A stretch of 23,576 nt of DNA from Kitasatospora phosalacinea (GCF_000717185.1 NZ_JNYE01000117.1:1-23576), one strand, 5' to 3'. Counted from the first letter of the stretch, positions 7,026 to 14,352 are shown. Numbers and translations are program-made. The notes: generated from the letters alone by a model not told the origin.

Positions 7026-8072
7026 ATGGACGACCACCTGCCGCCCGCCGCCACCAAGCCTCCGGCACCCGCCGCCACCGCACTCCCGCCACCCATCGCC
7101 GAGCCGCCGGACCTCAACCAGCTGCGCACCTTCCTCGCGGTGTACCGCCTGGGCTCGTTCACCGCCGCCGCCCGTCGGCTCGGCCTGTCGCAGTCGACGG
7201 TGACCGCCCAGGTCCGCGCGCTGGAGCGGCGGCAGGGGCGGGAGCTGTTCGAGCGGCAGGCCCGCGGCGCGGCGGCGCTGCCCGCGGCGGACGAGCTGGC
7301 CGCGCGGGTCTCCGAGCCGCTGGACCGGCTGGCGGACGCGACGGAGCAGCGGCCGACGGCCGAGCCGGTGCACCTGGCCGGGCCCGCCGAGCTGCTCGGC
7401 ACGCTGGTGCTGCCCGCGCTCGCCCCGCTGGTCGCGGCCGGGGTGCGGTTGCGGATCGCCACCGGACTGACCGACCCGCTGCTGGACGAACTCCGTTCCG
7501 GACGCCACGACTTGGTGCTCTCCACCCGCCGCCCGACCGGCCGGGCACTGACCGCCGTGCCGCTCGCCGACGAGGAGTTCGTCCTGCTCGCCGCCCCCGA
7601 CTGGGCGGACCGCCCGACGGTTGCCGACCCGACGGTTGCCGACCCGGTGAAAGGCGCACCGGCGAAAGGCGCACCGGCAGAAGGCGCACCAGCAGAAGGC
7701 GCACCGGCGGCGGACGCGGCCGAGTTGGCCACCGTGCTCCCCCGGCTGCCACTGGTCAGTTACGCCGAGGACCTGCCGATCGTCCGCCGCTACTGGCGGC
7801 ACGTCTTCGGCCGTCGGCTGCACGCCCGGGCCGCGGTCACGGTGCCCGACCTGCGGGCGGTGCGCGCGGCGCTGGTGGCCGGCGCGGGCTGGAGCGTCCT
7901 GCCCGCGTACCTGTGCCGGGACGAGTTGGCGTCCGGCGCGCTCGTCCCGCTGCTGCTGCCGGACGACCCGCCGATCAACACCGCGTACCTGGTGCACCGT
8001 CCGGAAGCCGCCCCGAACCCCCACCTCGCCACCGTCCGGGAGCACCTGCTGGCCGCCGCCCGCCACTGGTGA
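7026..8072 (+). CDS. LysR-family transcriptional regulator with an internal repeat insertion
   Basis: This 348-residue protein has a LysR winged helix-turn-helix at about residues 30-88 (LNQLRTFLAVYRLGSFTAAA, then RLGLSQSTVTAQVRALE). A substrate-binding domain follows. The region before the HTH is an unusual Pro/Ala-rich N-terminal extension of about 28 residues. Residues about 197-228 (TVADPTVADPVKGAPAKGAP and onward) are low-complexity repeats encoded by 15-bp tandem repeats. They interrupt the binding domain where most family members have a short loop. The rest of the domain (VSYAEDLPIVRRYWRHVFG, AGAGWSVLPAYLC) is normal. The start at 7026 has no strong SD. The likely target is the divergent DJ-1-like gene. 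Confidence 0.92.
   Translation: MDDHLPPAATKPPAPAATALPPPIAEPPDLNQLRTFLAVYRLGSFTAAARRLGLSQSTVTAQVRALERRQGRELFERQARGAAALPAADELAARVSEPLDRLADATEQRPTAEPVHLAGPAELLGTLVLPALAPLVAAGVRLRIATGLTDPLLDELRSGRHDLVLSTRRPTGRALTAVPLADEEFVLLAAPDWADRPTVADPTVADPVKGAPAKGAPAEGAPAEGAPAADAAELATVLPRLPLVSYAEDLPIVRRYWRHVFGRRLHARAAVTVPDLRAVRAALVAGAGWSVLPAYLCRDELASGALVPLLLPDDPPINTAYLVHRPEAAPNPHLATVREHLLAAARHW
7615..7708. repeat. In-frame 15-bp tandem repeats inside the LysR gene
   Basis: Two identical copies of CGACGGTTGCCGACC (7615-7644) are followed after 4 nt by four copies of a 15-mer (7649-7708): GAAAGGCGCACCGGC twice, then AGAAGGCGCACCAGC and AGAAGGCGCACCGGC. All units are multiples of three, so copy-number change would keep the frame. 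Confidence 0.9.
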
Positions 8073-8131
8073 CCCGCCCCTGGTGACCCGCCCCTGGTGG
8101 CCACCCACCGCCGGTGGCCGCCCACCGCCGG
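8067..8131. repeat. Two adjacent tandem repeats spanning the LysR stop codon
   Basis: TGGTGACCCGCCCC occurs twice exactly (8067-8094), and the first copy contains the last codon and TGA of the LysR gene. After a TGG trinucleotide follow two 17-mers, TGGCCACCCACCGCCGG (8098-8114) and TGGCCGCCCACCGCCGG (8115-8131). Confidence 0.85.
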
Positions 8132-8284
8132 TGCGACCGAACCGGGTGGACTTGTCCGAACAACTCGATGCGTTCGCCCGACGTACGCCGCCCGGTCACG
8201 AACGGGACGACGGGCGGTACCCCGGGGGCGCTGTCCTGGGGGCGCCCTCCCTCCGCCCCTCACCCCGTAGAGGTCGTGTCACCC

Positions 8285-10351
8285 ATGGCTGCTGTCGAAC
8301 CGAATCGGCGTCGTTTCCTCCAACTGGCCGGTGCGAGCCTGGCGTTCTCGGCGTTGGCGCCCAGCATCGCGCGGGCCGCGTCGATCGCCCCGCAGGGCAG
8401 TACGGGCACCATCCAGGACGTGCAGCACATCGTGGTGCTGATGCAGGAGAACCGGTCCTTCGACCACTACTTCGGCGCGATGAAGGGGGTGCGCGGCTTC
8501 GGCGACCCGCGGCCGGTGACGCTGCCGAGCGGGAAGCCGGTCTGGTACCAGGCGAACAGCGCGAAGAAGGAGATCCTGCCGTTCCGGCCGCAGGTGAACG
8601 ACCTCGGGATGCAGTTCGTCCAGGACCTCAACCACGACTGGGCGGGCGGCCACAAGGCGTTCAACGGCGGCAGGTACGACCAGTGGGTCCCGGCCAAGAC
8701 CGCGACCACGATGGCGTACCTGACCCGGCAGGACATCCCGTTCCACTACGCGCTGGCCGACGCGTTCACGCTGTGCGACGCCTACCACTGCTCGTTCATC
8801 GGCTCCACCGACCCGAACCGCTACTACATGTGGACGGGTCACACCGGCAACGACGCGACCGGCGGCGGCCCGGTGCTGGGCAACCAGGAGGCGGGCTACT
8901 CCTGGACGACCTACCCGGAGCGGCTGGAGGCGGCCGGTGTCTCCTGGCGGATCTACCAGGACGTCGGCGACGGCCTGGACGCGGCCGGTTCCTGGGGCTG
9001 GATCAGTGACGCCCACCGCGGCAACTACGGCGACAACTCCCTTCTCTACTTCAACAATTACCGCAACGCCAAGCCCGGCGACGCACTGTACGAGAAGGCC
9101 CGCACCGGCACGAACGCCAAGGCGGGCGACGGCCTGTTCGACCAGCTGCGCCGGGACGTCGCGGCCGGGACGCTGCCGCAGGTCTCCTGGATCGTCGCCC
9201 CCGAGGCGTACACCGAGCACCCCAACTGGCCTGCGAACTACGGCGCCTGGTACGTCTCGCAGGTGCTGGACGCGCTCACCTCGAACCCGGACGTGTGGGC
9301 CCGCACCGCGCTGTTCGTGACCTACGACGAGAACGACGGCTTCTTCGACCACGTGGTGCCGCCGTTCCCGCCCGCCTCCGCCGACCGGGGCCTGTCCACG
9401 GTCACCACGAGCGCCGACTGGTTCGCGGGCAACGGGAGTTACGCCGCCGGGCCGTACGGCCTCGGGCAGCGGGTGCCGATGCTGGTGGTCTCGCCGTGGA
9501 GCACCGGCGGCTACACCTGCTCGGAGACCTTCGACCACACCTCGATCATCCGCTTCGTCGAGCGGCGCTTCGGCGTCGTGGAACCGCACATCTCCCCCTG
9601 GCGGCGCGCCATTTGCGGCGACCTCACCTCCGCCTTCGACTTCACCGCGAGCAACCCCGCCCCGGCCGCGCTGCCGTCCACCGCCGCCTACCTGCCCGCC
9701 GACCGCAACCGGCACCCCGACTACGTCCCGGCCCCGCCCGCTACCGGTGTCATGCCGCGGCAGGAGGCCGGGGCCAAGCCCACCCGTCCGCTCAAGTACG
9801 CGCCGTACGTGGACGGTTCGGCCGACGTGTCGACCGGAAAGTACGCCCTCGCGTTCAGCGGCGGACCGGCCGCGGGCGCCCAGTTCCTGGTCACCTCGGC
9901 GAACCGCACCGACGGGCCGTGGACGTACACCGCCGAGGCCGGGAAGTCCGTCTCCGACGCCTGGAACACCAGCTACTCCAAGGGCGTCACCGACCTCACC
10001 GTGTTCGGACCGAACGGCTTCCTGCGGCGCTTCCGCAACCCCGGCAAGACCGCGGGCCCCGAGGTCACCGCCCGCCACGACGCCGCCACCGGCAACCTCG
10101 CCCTGACCTTCACCAACCCGGCCGGGGCCGACGCCGTCCTCACCGTCACCAACGCCTACGCCGGGGCCCCGCAGGCCGTCACCGTCCGCCGCGGCAGCAC
10201 CGTCACCCTGACCGTCGACCTCTCCGCCTGCCACCGCTGGTACGACCTCACCGTCACCTCCGACCGGAGCGCCGACTTCGTCCGCCGCCTGGCCGGACAC
10301 GTCGAGACCGGCGCCCCGTCGCTCTCCGACCCGGGCCTGCTCACCTACTGA
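8285..10351 (+). CDS. Tat-exported phospholipase C, phosphocholine-specific type
   Basis: This 688-residue protein belongs to the bacterial phosphoesterase family that includes non-haemolytic phospholipase C (PlcN/AcpA-like). A twin-arginine signal lies at residues 7-31 (NRRRFLQLAGASLAFSALAP, then SIARA). The catalytic domain shows ENRSFDHYFG (55-64), CDAYHCSFIGSTDPNRYY and TYDENDGFFDH (Tyr347 to His356), the conserved metal- and phosphate-binding blocks. The C-terminal part from about residue 500 has two beta-rich domains of the PLC C-terminal type (YALAFSGGPAAGAQFLVTSA; LALTFTNPAGADAVLTVTNA). The expected reaction is hydrolysis of phosphatidylcholine or related phospholipids outside the cell, giving phosphate or lipid supply. 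ATG 8285 is chosen, with AGAGG 11 nt upstream. The gene appears monocistronic. I saw no clear PHO box. Confidence 0.94.
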   Translation: MAAVEPNRRRFLQLAGASLAFSALAPSIARAASIAPQGSTGTIQDVQHIVVLMQENRSFDHYFGAMKGVRGFGDPRPVTLPSGKPVWYQANSAKKEILPFRPQVNDLGMQFVQDLNHDWAGGHKAFNGGRYDQWVPAKTATTMAYLTRQDIPFHYALADAFTLCDAYHCSFIGSTDPNRYYMWTGHTGNDATGGGPVLGNQEAGYSWTTYPERLEAAGVSWRIYQDVGDGLDAAGSWGWISDAHRGNYGDNSLLYFNNYRNAKPGDALYEKARTGTNAKAGDGLFDQLRRDVAAGTLPQVSWIVAPEAYTEHPNWPANYGAWYVSQVLDALTSNPDVWARTALFVTYDENDGFFDHVVPPFPPASADRGLSTVTTSADWFAGNGSYAAGPYGLGQRVPMLVVSPWSTGGYTCSETFDHTSIIRFVERRFGVVEPHISPWRRAICGDLTSAFDFTASNPAPAALPSTAAYLPADRNRHPDYVPAPPATGVMPRQEAGAKPTRPLKYAPYVDGSADVSTGKYALAFSGGPAAGAQFLVTSANRTDGPWTYTAEAGKSVSDAWNTSYSKGVTDLTVFGPNGFLRRFRNPGKTAGPEVTARHDAATGNLALTFTNPAGADAVLTVTNAYAGAPQAVTVRRGSTVTLTVDLSACHRWYDLTVTSDRSADFVRRLAGHVETGAPSLSDPGLLTY

Positions 10352-10373
10352 CCGCCGCCCGGACCTCCTCCGA

Positions 10374-10418
10374 CCCGAACCCCGTCCGCCCGAACCCCGT
10401 CCGCCCGAACCTCCGTCA
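10374..10418. repeat. 15-bp tandem repeat, about three copies, after the phospholipase gene
   Basis: CCCGAACCCCGTCCG occurs twice exactly (10374-10403), then a third diverged copy CCCGAACCTCCGTCA (10404-10418). It starts 22 nt after the stop codon. Confidence 0.85.
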
Positions 10419-10517
10419 GCCCGCCCGACCAGCGGTTGGACCGCCCGCCAGGTCCGACGGTGTCCGAACCCCGTGCCGTCGGCTCCGGCCGGGGCCACCG
10501 GCCGCGGCCCGCACCCT

Positions 10518-10547
10518 TTGACACCGGGCACCCCAATGGTCTAGACC
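10518..10547 (+). promoter_or_regulatory. Promoter of the LuxR-like regulator
   Basis: TTGACA (10518-10523) and TAGACC (10542-10547) are separated by 18 nt and match the streptomycete housekeeping pattern TTGACR-TAGRRT. The expected transcript start is near 10554, about 36 nt before the 15-codon ORF. Confidence 0.6.
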
Positions 10548-10550
10548 TAC
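10535..10550. promoter_or_regulatory. DasR-responsive-element-like palindrome over the -10
   Basis: The perfect palindrome GGTCTAGACC (10538-10547) lies in AATGGTCTAGACCTAC. This matches the known dre consensus ACTGGTCTAGACCACT at 12 of 16 positions, including the whole core. It overlaps the -10, as expected for repression by the GntR-family N-acetylglucosamine regulator DasR. Confidence 0.55.
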
Positions 10551-10589
10551 CCCAGACTGGTCGAACGGGCTGACGGAGGAACGGCGGCG

Positions 10590-10637
10590 ATGCACACGGT
10601 GACCTGGTCCGGCCGTCGCACCCCTGGCGTCGGCTGA
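10590..10637 (+). CDS. 15-codon ORF immediately upstream of the LuxR-like regulator
   Basis: ATG at 10590 encodes MHTVTWSGRRTPGVG and stops at TGA 10635-10637, one base before the regulator's ATG (10639). It has the best SD in this region (GGAGGA, 10575-10580, spacing 9), and third codon positions are mostly G or C. The regulator's own start has no SD, and in its frame a stop occurs at 10600-10602, so no longer start is available. I infer translational coupling: ribosomes finishing the short ORF restart on the regulator. A regulatory leader or simple re-initiation device is more likely than a functional peptide. Confidence 0.55.
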   Translation: MHTVTWSGRRTPGVG

Positions 10638-10638
10638 G

Positions 10639-11682
10639 ATGCCCGTCGCCCTCCAGGCGTTCGGCCTGAGCGACCCGGCCGGTCGGCTGTACCGCGAACT
10701 GCTGCGCACCCCACGGGCGGCGGACGCCGAACTGACCGCCCGCCTCGGGCTCGCACCGGAGCAACTGCGCTCCGCCCGCGCCGAACTGGCCGACCTCGAA
10801 CTGCTCCGGCCGTCCTGGGACGACCCGTCGCACCTCCACCCGGTGGTGCCGGAACTCGGCCTGGCCGCCCTGCTGTCCCGCCGCGAGGCCGAACTGCTCT
10901 CCCGGCGACAGGAGTTCGAGCGGGCGCGGGCAGCCTTCGGCCAACTGCGCGCCGAGGCCGACTCCGAGCGCCACCACACCAGGACGGAACACCTGATCGG
11001 GGCGGACGCGATCCGCACCCGCCTGGCCGAACTCGGCGCGGGAACGTCCGCCCAGGTCCTGGTCCTCTCCCCCGGTGGCGGACCGGCGAACGCACCGGAC
11101 GAGCGGAACAGGCCGGGCGGACCGGGCGAACCGGACGGACCGGACGGACCGGCAACAGGCCCGCTGGGCGAGTCGCTGAGCGCCGAACTACTGGGCCGGG
11201 GAGTCGAGTTGCGCACCCTGTTCACCGACGCGGTACGCCGCCACCCGCCCACCGTGGAGCACGCCCGCCGCCTGGTCGGGCTCGGCGGACAGGTCCGCAC
11301 CGCACCCGCACTGCCGCTGCGCCTGGTCGTGCTGGACCGGGAGACCGCTCTGCTGCCGCTCGACCCTGAGCGCGCGGACACCGCCACCGTGCTGCACGGA
11401 CGAGGGCCGGTCGCCGCGCTGTGCGCGCTGTTCGACGGGCTGTGGCACAGCGCCGCACCGCTCTGCCACCCCCGGGGACGCGACCTGAACGGCATGACGG
11501 CGCAGCACTACGCCCTGCTGCGGATCCTCCAGCAGGGCGACACCGACATGGTCGTGGCCCGGAAGCTCGGCGTCTCCGAACGCACCGTGCGACGGCTGAC
11601 CGCCGAAGCGCTGGAGGTGCTCGGCGCCCGCAGCCGCTTCCAGGCCGGAGCCCGCGCCGCCGAACGCGGCTGGCTGCACTGA
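10639..11682 (+). CDS. Transcriptional regulator with TrmB-like N-terminus and LuxR-like C-terminal HTH
   Basis: This 347-residue protein has an N-terminal winged-helix-like part, residues about 1-75 (LSDPAGRLYRELLRTPRAAD, then AELTARLGLAPEQLRSARAELADLELL), similar to TrmB-type sensors. A helical linker with many Arg/Glu follows (ALLSRREAELLSRRQEFERA). The middle region resembles the phospholipase-D-like effector domain of TrmB regulators, and residues about 283-345 form a LuxR-type helix-turn-helix (MTAQHYALLRILQQGDTDMV, then ARKLGVSERTVRRLTAEALEVLGA). Residues about 154-174 (PGGPGEPDGPDGPATGP) are low complexity, encoded by 9-bp repeats. Such proteins are common in streptomycetes, usually without known targets. 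No receiver domain is visible, so it is not a normal response regulator. The DasR-like site in its promoter suggests control by amino-sugar supply. Confidence 0.85.
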   Translation: MPVALQAFGLSDPAGRLYRELLRTPRAADAELTARLGLAPEQLRSARAELADLELLRPSWDDPSHLHPVVPELGLAALLSRREAELLSRRQEFERARAAFGQLRAEADSERHHTRTEHLIGADAIRTRLAELGAGTSAQVLVLSPGGGPANAPDERNRPGGPGEPDGPDGPATGPLGESLSAELLGRGVELRTLFTDAVRRHPPTVEHARRLVGLGGQVRTAPALPLRLVVLDRETALLPLDPERADTATVLHGRGPVAALCALFDGLWHSAAPLCHPRGRDLNGMTAQHYALLRILQQGDTDMVVARKLGVSERTVRRLTAEALEVLGARSRFQAGARAAERGWLH

Positions 11683-11750
11683 CCCCGGGCCCGAGAACCC
11701 GGGCCCGGTCCCGGACCCGAACCTAGACCCGGCCCCGAACCCAGACCCAA
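11683..11750. repeat. Degenerate 15-bp C-rich repeats directly after the regulator stop codon
   Basis: Starting at the base after the stop codon, units such as CCCCGGGCCCGAGAA, CCCGGGCCCGGTCCC, GGACCCGAACCTAGA and CCCGGCCCCGAACCC follow in a row. The first two can also pair with each other through GGGCCC. Confidence 0.6.
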
Positions 11751-11751
11751 A

Positions 11752-11793
11752 GCCGGGCCCCCGTCCCACCGAAGCAGCGGAACGGGGCCCGGC
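11752..11793. terminator. Strong hairpin between convergent regulator and EF-G-like genes
   Basis: GCCGGGCCCCCGT (11752-11764) pairs with ACGGGGCCCGGC (11782-11793), 12 bp with one bulged base and a 17-nt loop. It lies 8 nt from the EF-G-like stop and probably ends transcripts from both sides. There is no T run. Confidence 0.55.
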
Positions 11794-11800
11794 CGGGCCG

Positions 11801-13924
11801 CTACTGCTGCGCCCGCGGCGCCGGGGCGTACCCGGCGGGCCGGGTGGTGAAGGTGCCCCGGCCCTGCGTGCGGCCGCGCAACGTGCCCGCGTAGCCGAAG
11901 AGTTCGGCCAGCGGAACGGTCGCCGTCAGCACCGCGCTGCCGCCGCGCGGCTCGGAGCCGTGCACCCGGCCGCGACGGGCGGACAGGTCGCCGAGGACGC
12001 CGCCGACGCCGTCCGGCGGCACCGTCGCGACCAGCTCGACGACGGGCTCCAGCAGCAGCGGGCCGCCGCGCCGCAGCGCCTCGCGCAGGGCGAGCCGTCC
12101 GGCGGTGCGGAACGCCAGGTCGGAGGAGTCCTTGACGTGGGTCGCCCCGTCGGTGAGGGTGACCCGGACGCCGGTGACCGGGTGGCCGAGCGGGCCGTCC
12201 GCGAGGGCGTCCCGGCAGCCCGCCTCGACGGCCTGCACGAACTCCTGCGGGACGCGCCCGCCGGTGACGGTGGAACGGAACTCGAAGCCGTCCGTGCCGG
12301 GTTCGCCGAGCGGGGCGACGTCGACCACGACGTGCGCGAACTGGCCGGAGCCGCCGTCCTGCTTGACGTGCCGCAGGACGAGGCCGGTGACCGCCGCGGA
12401 GAGGGTCTCCCGGTAGGCGACCTCCGGCCGTCCGACGGCGACCTCCAGCCCGGCGCGGCGCAGCTTCTCCACCGCGACCTCCAGGTGCAGTTCGCCCATG
12501 CCGGACAGCGTCCGCTGCCCGCTCTCCGGGTCGCTGCCGACCACCAGGGACGGGTCCTCCTCGGTGAGTCGGGCCAGTGCGGCGGCCAGCCGGTCGCTGT
12601 CCACCGAGCGGCGGGCCTCGACCGCGACGGTCACCACCGGGTCGGCGGCGACGGCCGGTTCGAGCACCAGCGGGGCGTTCGGGGCGCACAGCGTGGTGCC
12701 GACCTTGGCGCCCTTCGCGCCGACCACGGCGACGATGTCCCCGGCCACCGCGGTGTCGGTCTCGGTGTGCCGGTCGGCCTGCACCCGCAGGATCCGGCCG
12801 ATCCGCTCGGTGCGTCCGGTGCGCGCGTCGAGCACGGTGTCCCCCTTCCGTAGCGTGCCGGAGTAGATCCGCAGGCTGCTGAGTCGGCCGGTGGTGCTCG
12901 CGGAGACCTTGAACACCAGTGCGGCGAACGGTTGTTGAGTGTCGGCGGCACGCTCCTGCGGCGCCCCGTCGAACTCCCCGCGCACCGGCGGGACGTCCAG
13001 CGGCGACGGCAGGTACGCGGTCACCGCGTCCAGCAGCGGCTCGATGCCGCGGTTGCGGTACGCGGAGCCGCACAGCACCACCACCGCCTGTCCGCTACCG
13101 GTGAGTTGGCGCAGCGCACCGACGAGCGTGCCGGACGCGAGGGTGCCGGTGGTGCAGTACTCCTCCAGCGCGGCGGGGTGCAGTTCGGCCACCGCCTCCG
13201 CGAGGGCCTGCCGCCGCTGGGCCGCCTCCGCTGCCAACTCCTGCGGGATCTCGCCGACTTGGACGCCTTCACCGGGCGCGGCACCGTCCGGCCAGGTCAG
13301 CGCGCGCAGCTCGACCAGGTCGACCACGCCCGCGAACCCGCCCTCCCGGCCGATCGGCACCTGCACGGCCAGCGGCACCGGGTGGAGCTTCTCCCGGATG
13401 GAGGCGACGGCGGCGTCCAGGTCGGCGCCGGGCCGGTCCATCTTGTTGACGAACGCGATCCGCGGCACGCCGTGCCGGTCCGCCTGCCGCCACACCGACT
13501 CGCTCTGCGGCTCGACCCCGGCGACGGCGTCGAACACGGCCACCGCGCCGTCCAGCACCCGCAGCGAGCGCTCCACCTCGTCCGCGAAGTCGACGTGGCC
13601 GGGGGTGTCGATCAGGTTGAGCAGGTGGCCGTCCCACTGGCAGCTGACGGCCGCCGCGAAGATGGTGATGCCGCGGTCGCGCTCCTGCGGGTCGAAGTCG
13701 GTGACGGTGGTGCCGTCGTGGACCTCGCCGCGCTTGTGGGTCTCCCCGGTCAGGAAGAGGACCCGCTCGGTGACGGTGGTCTTCCCGGCGTCCACGTGGG
13801 CGAGGATGCCCAGGTTGCGGACCACGCCGATCGCCGGATCGGCAACAGCGGCGGCAGTGGCAACGGCGGCGGTGGCAGTGGCAGTGGCAGTGGTGACGGC
13901 AGTGGTGACGAGGTCGGTACGCAT
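11801..13924 (-). CDS. fusA2: Elongation factor G paralogue (EF-G2-like translational GTPase)
   Basis: This 707-residue protein has the full EF-G domain order. GTPase motifs are AHVDAGKTT (42-50), RDRGITI switch region (83-89), DTPGH (106-110) and NKMD (160-163). Domain II, then III-V with GGSGQFAHVVVDV and LFGYAGTLRGRTQGR near the end, are all present. These fit EF-G better than TetM-type ribosome protection proteins. It stands alone rather than in the usual rpsL-rpsG-fusA-tuf cluster, so I infer a paralogue with a specialised or stress-related role in translocation or recycling. The first about 30 residues are a low-complexity Thr/Ala/Val extension (TTATATATAAVATAAA) encoded by GGCAGT-like repeats. 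A start nearer VVRNLG cannot be excluded, but the ATG at 13924 has AGGG about 10 nt upstream. The gene is preceded by a long structured leader. Confidence 0.9.
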   Translation of the reverse strand: MRTDLVTTAVTTATATATAAVATAAAVADPAIGVVRNLGILAHVDAGKTTVTERVLFLTGETHKRGEVHDGTTVTDFDPQERDRGITIFAAAVSCQWDGHLLNLIDTPGHVDFADEVERSLRVLDGAVAVFDAVAGVEPQSESVWRQADRHGVPRIAFVNKMDRPGADLDAAVASIREKLHPVPLAVQVPIGREGGFAGVVDLVELRALTWPDGAAPGEGVQVGEIPQELAAEAAQRRQALAEAVAELHPAALEEYCTTGTLASGTLVGALRQLTGSGQAVVVLCGSAYRNRGIEPLLDAVTAYLPSPLDVPPVRGEFDGAPQERAADTQQPFAALVFKVSASTTGRLSSLRIYSGTLRKGDTVLDARTGRTERIGRILRVQADRHTETDTAVAGDIVAVVGAKGAKVGTTLCAPNAPLVLEPAVAADPVVTVAVEARRSVDSDRLAAALARLTEEDPSLVVGSDPESGQRTLSGMGELHLEVAVEKLRRAGLEVAVGRPEVAYRETLSAAVTGLVLRHVKQDGGSGQFAHVVVDVAPLGEPGTDGFEFRSTVTGGRVPQEFVQAVEAGCRDALADGPLGHPVTGVRVTLTDGATHVKDSSDLAFRTAGRLALREALRRGGPLLLEPVVELVATVPPDGVGGVLGDLSARRGRVHGSEPRGGSAVLTATVPLAELFGYAGTLRGRTQGRGTFTTRPAGYAPAPRAQQ

Positions 13925-14064
13925 GGCCCGTGGCCCTTCGGAGTTCGCTCCTGGAATCGGCAGCGCGATTCACGGCGCCGCGAGCGACGACCGCCGCCCC
14001 GACCGCACCCCGACCGAGCCGCCGCGCCACCGGGGCGCCTGACGTGCCGGACGGCACGCGGAAC

Positions 14065-14076
14065 GGGAGGGAGGGA
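14065..14076 (-). promoter_or_regulatory. Segment complementary to the leader ORF's Shine-Dalgarno
   Basis: The minus strand reads TCCCTCCCTCCC here. It can pair with GAGAGGGAGGGA (14219-14208) just before the leader ORF, 11 of 12 bases with ten contiguous. This would hide the SD when formed. Pairing partners this far apart across a small ORF are typical of leader-based switches, but chance is possible in purine/pyrimidine-biased DNA. Confidence 0.4.
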
Positions 14077-14105
14077 TCACGGGGTCGAACGGGAGCTCGC
14101 AGCTC

Positions 14106-14201
14106 CTACCGGCGCCGGCCGCGCAGCGGGCACCGGCCCGCCCGGGACACCAGGATCACCTCGAACCGCGACGGGGGAACGACAGCAGCGGTGCCACGCA
14201 C
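14106..14201 (-). CDS. Candidate 31-codon leader ORF upstream of the EF-G paralogue
   Basis: GTG at 14201 follows GGGAGGGA with a spacing of about 6 nt, and the frame runs 31 codons to TAG at 14108-14106. About 27 of 31 third positions are G or C, as in real genes here. The peptide begins VRGTAAVVPPSRFEVILVSR and ends with an Arg-rich tail containing one Cys. A dyad GGAGCT-GCG-AGCTCC begins at the last base of its stop codon. I do not recognise the peptide. Its position in an EF-G-paralogue leader suggests a translation-sensing attenuator (inference). Confidence 0.5.
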   Translation of the reverse strand: MRGTAAVVPPSRFEVILVSRAGRCPLRGRRR

Positions 14202-14273
14202 GACTGGTCCCTCCCTCTCGACGTCACGGTGCGCCCAGTCGGCCGATCGGCCCGGGCGTTCTCCAGCGAGCAG

Positions 14274-14303
14274 AGTCTAGGGACGTCCCGCCCCCGCCGT
14301 CAC
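14274..14303 (-). promoter_or_regulatory. Candidate promoter for the leader ORF and EF-G paralogue
   Basis: On the minus strand GTGACG (14303-14298) and TAGACT (14279-14274) are separated by 18 nt. TAGACT fits the actinomycete -10 well, while the -35 is weak. The expected start is near 14267, about 66 nt before the leader ORF. Confidence 0.45.
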
Positions 14304-14352
14304 CGCATTTTCCGAACCGGCCAACTCCACTGCTTGCCAAAGGAGTCGGTGG

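Larger units (their letters stand above)
13925..14352 (-). other. Long 5' region of the EF-G paralogue
   Basis: 428 nt separate the TetR gene from the EF-G-like gene, both on the minus strand. The region holds a candidate promoter, a 31-codon ORF, several perfect dyads (GGCCGATCGGCC at 14241-14252, GGAGCT/AGCTCC at 14092-14106, GTGCCG/CGGCAC at 14044-14057) and a stretch complementary to the ORF's SD. If the promoter is right, the leader before EF-G is about 340 nt. Confidence 0.55.

Noticed and set aside
8133..8284. PHO box before the phospholipase C gene
   Set aside because: Only loose GTTCGCC-like fragments occur. I could not find the two adjacent GTTCACC-type repeats that PhoP sites require.
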